13,295 nt of DNA. Origin: Betaproteobacteria bacterium. GTDB taxonomy: Bacteria; Pseudomonadota; Gammaproteobacteria; Burkholderiales; SG8-39. The DNA is taken from the NCBI GenBank assembly GCA_007280315.1, contig QYQC01000047.1:1-13295 (forward strand), given 5' to 3'. Both the position numbers and the translations under genes were made by a program. Below the pieces are notes generated by a model. That model did not search any database. It worked only from the letters and a program-made list of their open reading frames with translations, and was not told where the DNA came from. Position 1 is the first letter of the stretch. Every line of letters starts with the position of its first letter. This document shows positions 7,018 through 12,768 of the stretch, in pieces.

Positions 7018-7491
7018 CTAATGCGCGATCTCGATTTTCGGCGCCGCCTGCCCCTGCGCCTGCGCCTCCTGCAGTCGCTGCATGTACATCGCCTCGAAAT
7101 TCACCGGTGCCAGATACACCGGTGGGAAACCCGCGCGGCTGATTACGTCGGACACTACTTCACGCACATAGGGAAACAATATGTTCGGGCAGGCAGTCGA
7201 CAGCAGCGGTTCGGTATCGGCTTCCGGCAGGTTGCGAATCTGGAAAATGCCGGCCTGCGCCGCCTCTACCAGAAACAGGGTCTTGTCACCTGCCTTGGCC
7301 GTCAGGGTAACTGTCAAAACCACCTGGTACAGCCCGTCGCCTATGAGTCCGCCTTCATTGTGCAGTTGCACCTCCACCTGCGGCTGCTCGCTGGTTAGAA
7401 AGACCTCCGGCGCATGCGGAATTTCCAGCGACAGGTCCTTGATGTAAATCTTTTCGATGTTAAACGTGGGCTGTGGCTGCTGTTCATCCAT
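7018..7491 (-). CDS. secB: Protein-export chaperone SecB
   Basis: SecB is a cytoplasmic tetrameric chaperone that keeps precursor proteins unfolded and hands them to SecA for export. The 157 residues match the family throughout: FNIEKIYIKDLSLEIPHAP near the start, LTVTLTAK in the central sheet, and ACPNILFPYVREVVSDVISR followed by GFPPVYLAPVNFEAMY toward the end. The ATG at 7491 has GGAA 5 bases upstream. It lies third in the operon, 38 bp after grxC and 4 bp before the SH3 gene. Adjacent secB and gpsA is a conserved proteobacterial arrangement. Confidence 0.98.
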   Translation of the reverse strand: MDEQQPQPTFNIEKIYIKDLSLEIPHAPEVFLTSEQPQVEVQLHNEGGLIGDGLYQVVLTVTLTAKAGDKTLFLVEAAQAGIFQIRNLPEADTEPLLSTACPNILFPYVREVVSDVISRAGFPPVYLAPVNFEAMYMQRLQEAQAQGQAAPKIEIAH

Positions 7492-7529
7492 TTTCGTTCC
7501 GATTATCTAAGTAGAAGGGTTTGCCGCGG

Positions 7530-7793
7530 TCAGATCGGGGCGTGCAGCAGCTTTTCGAGCCCGCCGGCGCGATCCAGCGCCGCCAGATCGTCGAATCCGC
7601 CCACGTGTACGTCGCCGATGTAGATTTGCGGCACGGAGCGACGGCCGGTTCTTGCCATCATTTCGTCGCGCCGTGCGGGGTCGAGGTCAATCCGGATATT
7701 CTCGATTTCGGTCACGCCTTTGGATTTGAGCAACATTTCGGCGCGTTGGCAGAACCCACAGCCTGCAGTGCGGTACATGCGGACTTGAGACAC
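7530..7793 (-). CDS. grxC: Glutaredoxin 3
   Basis: This is a small thiol oxidoreductase that uses glutathione to reduce disulfides and glutathionylated proteins. The 87-residue protein begins at GTG 7793 (VSQVRMYRTAG), which aligns with the usual GrxC start (MANVEIYTKET in E. coli). ATG 7778 would remove most of the first beta strand. The active site is C12-G-F-C15, where the family usually has CPYC. The glutathione-binding segment SVPQIYIG and the GGFDDL loop are intact. It starts 8 bp after the rhodanese stop and is followed by secB. The open frame extends far upstream through the rhodanese and gpmA region, but only this last part is coding. Confidence 0.93.
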   Translation of the reverse strand: MSQVRMYRTAGCGFCQRAEMLLKSKGVTEIENIRIDLDPARRDEMMARTGRRSVPQIYIGDVHVGGFDDLAALDRAGGLEKLLHAPI

Positions 7794-7801
7794 GGTCGGG
7801 C

Positions 7802-8209
7802 CTATTTCTGCACCGGCAGGCCGGCCTGCTGCCACGCTGCAAAACCGCCGCTCAAATTTACGACGTTGGAAAAACCGTGCTTCTTCAGCGTTTCCACGGC
7901 TGCGCTCGAGCGATTCCCGGTGGCGCAATACACAATCACCGGCTTGTCCTTGAATTTCTGCACATCGCCGACCCGTGCCTCGAGTTGTGACAGCGGCAGT
8001 CCGCGCGAATTGAGGATGTGCGACTGCGCAAATTCTGCCTGCTCGCGCACATCGAGCACGAGCGCGTCCTGCCGGTTGATCAACTGCGTCGCCTCCAGCG
8101 TGTTCACCGACGGCCCGCCGGCGCCGCGCCTTACCAGCGGCCACACCAGCATCGCCCCGCTGACGAAGGCAATGGCGATCAGAAAAATATTTTCCGTTAC
8201 GAATTTCAC
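7802..8209 (-). CDS. Membrane-anchored rhodanese-like protein (YibN type)
   Basis: This is a single-domain sulfurtransferase held in the inner membrane by one N-terminal helix (about residues 7-25: NIFLIAIAFVSGAMLVWPL), with the rhodanese domain at about 35-133. The active-site loop is CATGNR with catalytic Cys95, preceded by VIVY. LDVREQAEF and GGFAAWQQAGLPV are typical framework motifs. The GTG at 8209 is preferred over an in-frame GTG at 8254: MKFVTENIF is the usual family start, and GGGAG lies 5 bases upstream of 8209. The physiological sulfur donor and acceptor are unknown. It is the first gene of the minus-strand operon and lies divergent to gpmA, the same place as yibN in E. coli. Confidence 0.9.
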   Translation of the reverse strand: MKFVTENIFLIAIAFVSGAMLVWPLVRRGAGGPSVNTLEATQLINRQDALVLDVREQAEFAQSHILNSRGLPLSQLEARVGDVQKFKDKPVIVYCATGNRSSAAVETLKKHGFSNVVNLSGGFAAWQQAGLPVQK

Positions 8210-8251
8210 TCCTGCTCCCAATAGTAAGTTGGCGCTGCTGGCGGGGACTTT

Positions 8252-8272
8252 CACCGGGCCAACTGCCCGGTG
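8252..8272. repeat. 8-bp perfect hairpin in the rhodanese operon leader
   Basis: CACCGGGC (8252-8259) and GCCCGGTG (8265-8272) flank the loop CAACT, 42 bases upstream of the rhodanese start. It is followed rightward by GCGCGC/GCGCGC (8278-8283/8287-8292) and CCCGG/CCGGG (8300-8304/8313-8317). No T-run follows on the minus strand. Possible leader RNA structure. Confidence 0.5.
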
Positions 8273-8389
8273 TCACCGCGCGCGCTGCGCGCCCCCGGTC
8301 CCGGTTTTTCGGCCGGGTCGAAGATATCCCGTGTCGAAGCGTTCGGTTCACGGTTTCCGATCGCGTAATATTATAAAATATTCGAGCCC

Positions 8390-8403
8390 TTGCCGTACGG
8401 CAA
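8390..8403. repeat. 14-bp perfect palindrome upstream of gpmA
   Basis: TTGCCGTACGGCAA is its own reverse complement and ends three bases before the gpmA ribosome site (AAGGA, 8405-8409 region). It lies between the AT-rich promoter island and the gene. That is where an operator or a 5'-leader hairpin would sit. On the minus strand its end also supplies the best -35 (TTGCCG) for the rhodanese operon. Confidence 0.6.
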
Positions 8404-8414
8404 AAAGGAACACC

Positions 8415-9164
8415 ATGAAAAAGATCGTTCTGCTCCGACACGGCGAGTCCGTTTGGAACAAAGAAAACCGTTTTACCGGATGGACCGATGTAGACCTGAC
8501 CCCAAAAGGCGTGGAGGAAGCGGGACGAGCAGGCGAACTGATGCGGGAGGCAGGTCTTGTGTTTGACCTCGCGCACACGTCGGTGCTCAGACGCGCGATC
8601 AAAACGCTCTGGCTCGCACTGGAGCGCATGGACCTGATGTGGATTCCGGTGCTGCATTCCTGGCGCCTGAACGAGCGCCATTACGGCGCGCTGCAGGGTC
8701 TGAACAAGGCCGAAACCGCGGCAAAGTTCGGCGAAGAGCAGGTGCTCGCCTGGCGTCGCAGCTATGACACCCCGCCGCCTGCGCTCGGCGCTGACGACAG
8801 CCGGTACCCCGGCGGCGACCCGCGCTACCGCGGTCTGACGCCCAACCAGATCCCATTCACCGAATGCCTCAAGGACACGGTAACGCGCGTGCTCCCCTAC
8901 TGGAACCAGAGCATCGCGCCGGACATACGCGCCGGCAAGCGCGTTCTTATTGCGGCGCACGGCAATTCCCTGCGCGCGCTGGTGAAATACCTGGATAAGG
9001 TAAGCGACCAGGATATCGTCGGGCTGAATATCCCCACCGGCGTGCCGCTCGTATACGAGCTGGACGACACGCTTAAGCCGCTGCGACATTACTATCTGGG
9101 GGACGCAGGCGCGATCGAAAAAGCGATGCAGGCAGTGGCGAACCAGGGCAAGGCGAATACTTGA
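8415..9164 (+). CDS. gpmA: 2,3-bisphosphoglycerate-dependent phosphoglycerate mutase
   Basis: This enzyme interconverts 3- and 2-phosphoglycerate in glycolysis and gluconeogenesis through a phosphohistidine intermediate. The 249-residue protein has the histidine-phosphatase signature LLRHGESVWN with the phosphorylated His9. Family motifs follow: RFTGWTDVDL, NERHYGALQGLNK (Glu87, Arg88), RRSYDTPPP and the second catalytic His182 in IAAHGNSLRALVKYLD. Length matches the E. coli GpmA type. ATG 8415 has AAGGA 5 bases upstream and is the only sensible start; the frame is open far upstream but non-coding there. The stop overlaps the next gene by 4 bases. It occupies the position held in E. coli by the unrelated cofactor-independent enzyme GpmM. 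Confidence 0.98.
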   Translation: MKKIVLLRHGESVWNKENRFTGWTDVDLTPKGVEEAGRAGELMREAGLVFDLAHTSVLRRAIKTLWLALERMDLMWIPVLHSWRLNERHYGALQGLNKAETAAKFGEEQVLAWRRSYDTPPPALGADDSRYPGGDPRYRGLTPNQIPFTECLKDTVTRVLPYWNQSIAPDIRAGKRVLIAAHGNSLRALVKYLDKVSDQDIVGLNIPTGVPLVYELDDTLKPLRHYYLGDAGAIEKAMQAVANQGKANT

Positions 9165-10369
9165 ATCGTGCACAGCGGACACGCATGGCCGCGAGGCGCA
9201 ACCTGGGCGTGCTTTGCGGTGATGTGATCTGTCTGTTACTGGCACTGATAGTCGCGCAACCGGCGTTTGCCGCCGACAAAACCGATCTGGACGCATTGCG
9301 CGGCCGCATCGAAACGCTCAAGAATACGCTGAGTGGCGCCGAGGAAAACCGCTCGGAGGCGAGCGACGGCCTGCGCGCGTCGGAGCGCGGCGTATCCGAG
9401 GCCAACCGAACGCTGCGCAACATCGGCGCGCAACTGCGCGCGGCGAATGGCGAACTGGTCCGCGTCGGCGAACAATCGCGCCGGCTGGAGGCGTCAATCG
9501 CCTCGCAACAGCGTGAGCTGGGGCAGCTGCTGGCCATCCGTCACGTCTCCGGCCAGCAGGACTACCTGAGGTTGTTGCTGTCCGGCCGCGACCCGGATCA
9601 GACCGCGCGCGAGCTGCACTATTACAGCTACATTTCGCGCGCCCAGACCGATTTCATCCGCGCGTTGCGCGCCAATCTTGTGGGGCTGGCGCAACTTGCC
9701 GGCGAGGCGCGGGAACGAAGCGCCGAACTGGCGGAGTTGGAGTCGCGACAGCGCGAGGGCCGCAAGGAACTGCTCGCGCAGCAGGCGGAACGGCGCCGGG
9801 TGCTGGCCAGACTGGCGACCCAGATTCGTACGCAACGCCGCGAAATAAAATCATTGCAGCGCGACGAAACGCGCCTGTCCCGCCTGGTCGAGGAACTGGG
9901 AAGAGTCGTTTCTCCCGGCGCGGGCGCTCGGCGCAACGACAAGCTGCCCGAAGCGGGCCGTTACGGCGGCGCGTTTGCGTCGCTCAAGGGCAAACTCAGA
10001 TTGCCGACCCGCGGGGAACTAATCAACCGCTTCGGCAGTCCACGTAATGACAGCGGCTTGAGTTGGAAAGGACTGTTCATCCGCGGCGCGAGCGGGCAGG
10101 AAGTGCGCGCGGTCGCCGCCGGCCAGGTGGTGTTTTCCGAGTGGATGCGTGGATTCGGCAACCTGATGATTATTGACCACGGCCAGAGCTACTTAACCAT
10201 TTACGGCAACAACGAGGCGCTGCTCAGGCAGGTGGGCGATACGGTCGCAACGGGCGATGCGGTGGCTACCGTCGGCAATAGCGGCGGCAACCCGGATTCC
10301 GGTCTATACTTCGAAATTCGCTATCAAGGCAAAGCCTTCGATCCGTTGCGCTGGGTGACCTTGAAGTAG
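9161..10369 (+). CDS. envC: EnvC-like murein hydrolase activator with degenerate LytM domain
   Basis: This is a periplasmic protein of the EnvC/NlpD group, which activates cell-wall amidases at the division site. The 402 residues comprise a signal peptide (hydrophobic 16-33, ending AFA near 37), long coiled coils (about 40-130 and 160-250, rich in Arg/Glu/Gln) and a C-terminal LytM/M23 domain (about 300-399). The metal and catalytic positions of active M23 peptidases are replaced: WKGLFI has Trp302 and Phe306 where His and Asp belong, and LYFEIR has Tyr383 where the second motif has His. His340 remains. E. coli EnvC shows the same pattern, so it should not cut peptidoglycan itself. The start is TTG 9161, overlapping the gpmA stop; ATG 9185 would also keep the signal peptide. 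Confidence 0.93.
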   Translation: MNRAQRTRMAARRNLGVLCGDVICLLLALIVAQPAFAADKTDLDALRGRIETLKNTLSGAEENRSEASDGLRASERGVSEANRTLRNIGAQLRAANGELVRVGEQSRRLEASIASQQRELGQLLAIRHVSGQQDYLRLLLSGRDPDQTARELHYYSYISRAQTDFIRALRANLVGLAQLAGEARERSAELAELESRQREGRKELLAQQAERRRVLARLATQIRTQRREIKSLQRDETRLSRLVEELGRVVSPGAGARRNDKLPEAGRYGGAFASLKGKLRLPTRGELINRFGSPRNDSGLSWKGLFIRGASGQEVRAVAAGQVVFSEWMRGFGNLMIIDHGQSYLTIYGNNEALLRQVGDTVATGDAVATVGNSGGNPDSGLYFEIRYQGKAFDPLRWVTLK

Positions 10370-10385
10370 AAGGGTGGTGTCTTTC

Positions 10386-11765
10386 ATGAAAAGCAAATTG
10401 CAGAAGCTGGGTTTGGTATTGCTGGGAGCGCTGGCAGGGGTGCTGCTGTCACTCAACTTCTCCGCCATCGCCCAGAAAGACGGGGCGCGCTCGCCTCTGC
10501 CGGTAGAGGAACTGCGCTCCTTCGCCGAAGTGTTCGGCGCGATCAAGAGCAATTACGTCGAGCAGGTCGAAGACAGGAAACTCATTTCCGAAGCAATCAG
10601 CGGAATGCTAACCGGCCTGGATCCCCACTCCGCCTATCTGGATCATGACGCCTATCGCGAACTGCAGGTGGGCACCCAGGGCGAGTTTGGCGGCCTTGGC
10701 ATCGAGGTCGGCATGGAGGATGGGTTCGTCAAGGTGGTCTCCCCGATCGAGGATACCCCTGCCTTCCGCGCTGGAATCAAATCGGGCGACCTGATTATCA
10801 AACTGGACGAAACACCGGTGAAGGGCCTGACCCTGAACGACGCGGTCAAGCGCATGCGTGGCAAACCCAAGACGCCGATCAAACTGACGGTGCTGCGCAA
10901 GGGCGAAACCAAGCCGCTGGAGCTTACGCTGGTGCGCGAAATTATCAAAGTGCAAAGCGTCAAGTCCAAGCTGATCGAGCCCGGCTACGGCTACCTGCGC
11001 GTGGTGCAGTTCCAGGAGCGGTCCGGCGAAAACATGGTGCGGCACCTCAATACCTTGTACAAGGAGGGTCAGTTGAAGGGCCTGGTGTTGGACCTGCGCA
11101 ATGACCCGGGCGGATTGCTAAACGGGGCAGTCGGCATTTCCGCTGCTTTCCTCGCCCCCAAGTCCGTCGTGGTCACCACTGACGGCCGCACCGAGGACGC
11201 GAAGCGCAAGTATCACGCCAGCACTGAAGACTACCTGCGTGGTGGCAGCGACGACTATCTGAAGGACCTGCCGGCGGCAATCAAGACCGTGCCCATGGTG
11301 GTGCTGGTCAACGGCGGCTCGGCCTCCGCCTCGGAAATCGTGGCGGGCGCGCTGCAGGACCACAAGCGCGCCTTGATCATGGGCACACAGACCTTCGGCA
11401 AAGGATCAGTGCAGACCATTATGCCGCTTGGCAACAACACCGCGATCAAGTTGACGACCGCGCGTTATTACACGCCGAGCGGCCGCTCGATCCAGGCCAA
11501 GGGCATCACGCCGGATATCGTGGTCGAAGAACCGGGCATTGATGCCCGCGCGTTCCTGCGCGAAGCCGACCTCAACAAGCACCTGACCAATGACAAGGAC
11601 GCCGCGGCAAATTCAGACAAGCCGGCAGCGGCACCCAGCGACAAACCCAAGAGCGAGAATGGCGAGGCCGCGACCAGGCCCATAGAGTTCGGCTCGGACA
11701 AGGACTTCCAGTTGACGCAAGCCGTCAACATGCTGAAGGGTCTGCAGATCATCCAGAGGAACTGA
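10386..11765 (+). CDS. ctpA: Carboxyl-terminal processing protease (S41 family)
   Basis: This periplasmic serine protease trims or degrades proteins from their C-terminus; in other bacteria, relatives control levels of cell-wall hydrolases. The 459-residue protein has an N-terminal signal or anchor helix (about 7-28), the S41 cap (FAEVFGAIKSNYV), a PDZ domain (about 100-185; FGGLGIEVG, SGDLIIKLD) and the protease core (LVLDLRNDPGGLL). The Ser-Lys dyad is visible: Ser314 in GSASASEIVAG and Lys339 in TFGKGSVQ. An Ala/Lys/Asp-rich linker (about 395-430) precedes the conserved tail DFQLTQAVNML. ATG 10386 has AGGGTGG 8 bases upstream; GTG 10374 and 10377 are in frame but overlap that site. It lies 16 bp after the EnvC-like gene, likely in the same operon. 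Confidence 0.97.
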   Translation: MKSKLQKLGLVLLGALAGVLLSLNFSAIAQKDGARSPLPVEELRSFAEVFGAIKSNYVEQVEDRKLISEAISGMLTGLDPHSAYLDHDAYRELQVGTQGEFGGLGIEVGMEDGFVKVVSPIEDTPAFRAGIKSGDLIIKLDETPVKGLTLNDAVKRMRGKPKTPIKLTVLRKGETKPLELTLVREIIKVQSVKSKLIEPGYGYLRVVQFQERSGENMVRHLNTLYKEGQLKGLVLDLRNDPGGLLNGAVGISAAFLAPKSVVVTTDGRTEDAKRKYHASTEDYLRGGSDDYLKDLPAAIKTVPMVVLVNGGSASASEIVAGALQDHKRALIMGTQTFGKGSVQTIMPLGNNTAIKLTTARYYTPSGRSIQAKGITPDIVVEEPGIDARAFLREADLNKHLTNDKDAAANSDKPAAAPSDKPKSENGEAATRPIEFGSDKDFQLTQAVNMLKGLQIIQRN

Positions 11766-11778
11766 CCTCAAGCGTGAT

Positions 11779-11808
11779 GCGTAAGCGCTGATTGGTCCGG
11801 ACTTACGC
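11779..11808 (+). repeat. 7-bp inverted repeat between ctpA and moeB
   Basis: GCGTAAG (11779-11785) and CTTACGC (11802-11808) pair around a 16-base loop in the 61-bp gap. No T-run follows, so it is a weak terminator candidate at best. It could instead be an operator or leader element of moeB. Confidence 0.4.
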
Positions 11809-11826
11809 CAGACTGCCCACGTCCCC

Positions 11827-12573
11827 ATGACCGACGACCAGCTGTTGCGTTACAGCAGGCATATCCTGCTACCCGAAGTGGGGATCGAAGGCCAGGAAAG
11901 ACTGCTTGCTGCGCATGCGCTGGTCATCGGCGCCGGTGGCCTCGGCTCTCCCGCAGCCATGTATCTCGCCTCGGGCGGTGTCGGCCGCATAACGCTCGCC
12001 GATGGCGATTCAGTCGACCTTACTAATTTGCAGCGCCAGATTCTGCACACGACGGCTGCAGTCGGACGGGCGAAAGTCTACTCCGGCAAGGACACGCTGG
12101 CGCAACTCAATCCCGAAATCGAAGTAACGGCCGTCCCCGAGCGACTGGAGGGTGATCGCCTGCCACAGTTGGTCGCGAGCGCCGACGTCGTACTCGATTG
12201 CAGCGACAACTTCGCCACCCGCCATGCAGTCAACCGCGCCTGCGTCGAACAGCGCAAGCCGCTGGTCTCAGGCGCAGGCGTGCGTTTCGACGGGCAGATC
12301 AGCGTATTCGACCAGCGCCAGCCGGGGGCACCGTGTTACAACTGCCTGTTCCCGGAAGACACCGAAGCCGAGGAAACCCGTTGCGCCGTCATGGGGGTGT
12401 TCGCACCGCTTACCGGCATCATCGGCACGGTGCAGGCGGCCGAAGCGCTGAAGCTGCTCGCCGGCGCCGGCAACACGCTCAGCGGCCGCCTGCTTCTGCT
12501 CGATTGCCTCAGCATGGAGTGGCGCACGGTCAGGCTGTCCCGGGATCCGGCGTGCAAGGTGTGCTCAGCATAG
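11827..12573 (+). CDS. moeB: MoeB/ThiF-family sulfur-carrier adenylyltransferase
   Basis: This E1-like enzyme adenylates the C-terminal glycine of a ubiquitin-fold sulfur carrier (MoaD for molybdopterin, ThiS for thiamine). The 248-residue protein shows the ATP-binding GAGGLGSP at 36-42, the substrate-binding DLTNLQRQILH at 64-74, DCSDNFATR at 124-132, and two zinc CXXC pairs (C170/C173 and C243/C246). Cys186 in ETRCAVMG matches the position of the ThiF persulfide cysteine. There is no C-terminal rhodanese domain. MoeB and ThiF are hard to separate by sequence; many proteobacteria use one protein for both, and no moaD or thiS is in the window. The ribosome site before ATG 11827 is poor. It is the last plus-strand gene, 61 bp after ctpA. 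Confidence 0.93.
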   Translation: MTDDQLLRYSRHILLPEVGIEGQERLLAAHALVIGAGGLGSPAAMYLASGGVGRITLADGDSVDLTNLQRQILHTTAAVGRAKVYSGKDTLAQLNPEIEVTAVPERLEGDRLPQLVASADVVLDCSDNFATRHAVNRACVEQRKPLVSGAGVRFDGQISVFDQRQPGAPCYNCLFPEDTEAEETRCAVMGVFAPLTGIIGTVQAAEALKLLAGAGNTLSGRLLLLDCLSMEWRTVRLSRDPACKVCSA

Positions 12574-12593
12574 CGCCAAGGCACCCGTTTTTT
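12558..12593 (+). terminator. Candidate terminator overlapping the moeB end
   Basis: GGTGT (12558-12562) can pair with GCACC (12581-12585, one G-U pair), and six T follow at 12588-12593. The stem is short, the loop is 18 bases, and the left arm lies inside the last codons of moeB. The T-run just past the stop is the strongest part of the evidence. Confidence 0.35.
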
Positions 12594-12608
12594 CATTCAT
12601 AACCGTGT

Positions 12609-12643
12609 TTTCTGTACGGATACGCCTTTCGTCCGTACAGAAA
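12609..12643. repeat. 12-bp perfect inverted repeat
   Basis: TTTCTGTACGGA (12609-12620) and TCCGTACAGAAA (12632-12643) pair perfectly around an 11-base loop. Each arm is itself nearly palindromic about GTAC, and the two GTAC centres are 21 bp apart. Neither strand has a T-run beyond the stem, since the T and A bases lie within the arms. It could be a transcription end shared by moeB and slmA or a paired protein-binding site. Confidence 0.6.
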
Positions 12644-12665
12644 TAACGATTGGCGCGCAGAGCGT

Positions 12666-12763
12666 GCAGTGATCGCATATCCGCCCCGGCGGACGCCGGA
12701 GCGCAGCTCGAACTGGAACCTTCGTACTGGCGCGGACGGCGACCGGTCCGCGCGGATCACTGC
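12666..12763. repeat. Nested inverted repeats, possible multi-stem structure
   Basis: Outer arms GCAGTGATC (12666-12674) and GATCACTGC (12755-12763) are perfect 9-bp inverted repeats. Between them lie TCCGCC/GGCGGA (around 12680-12693, overlapping an alternative CCGGC/GCCGG hairpin) and CGCGGAC/GTCCGCG (12731-12737/12746-12752). Folded, this gives a closed multi-branch shape. No known RNA family is recognised, and it does not read as a tRNA. Confidence 0.45.
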
Positions 12764-12768
12764 TAATC

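Larger units (their letters stand above)
8210..8414. promoter_or_regulatory. Divergent promoter region between rhodanese operon and gpmA
   Basis: This 205-bp gap must drive both the rhodanese-grxC-secB-SH3-gpsA operon (minus) and gpmA-envC-ctpA (plus). An AT-rich island at 8366-8382 offers a -10 on either strand: TATAAA (8372-8377) on plus, and TATAAT (8375-8370) or TATTTT (8380-8375) on minus. On the minus strand TTGCCG (8403-8398) lies 17 bases from TATTTT. The plus strand has only a weak TTCACG (8347-8352). GC-rich inverted repeats fill 8252-8317 and a 14-bp palindrome lies at 8390-8403. The roles are predictions. Confidence 0.5.
12574..12768. other. Gap between convergent moeB and slmA, rich in inverted repeats
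   Basis: I see no gene in these 195 bases. They hold a T6 run after moeB, a 12-bp perfect inverted repeat (12609-12643), and a nested set of inverted repeats (12666-12763) that starts 3 bases past the slmA stop on the minus strand. Because both flanking genes read into the gap, transcription termination is the default explanation for part of this structure. Confidence 0.6.

Noticed and set aside
8210..8414. Possible riboswitch or attenuator before the rhodanese operon
   Set aside because: Hairpins are present but no known riboswitch core or T-run was recognised; kept only as a low-interest leader observation.
7530..9296. A 588-codon minus-strand open frame that could be read as a large fusion ending in glutaredoxin
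   Set aside because: Only the last 87 codons are a real protein. The rest lies antisense to gpmA or out of frame with the rhodanese gene and has no recognisable domain.
12660..12765. Possible tRNA because of the closed multi-stem shape and a TTCGAGC sequence on the minus strand
   Set aside because: The bases around TTCGAGC do not form a T-stem, and there is no acceptor stem or anticodon arm in the right place.
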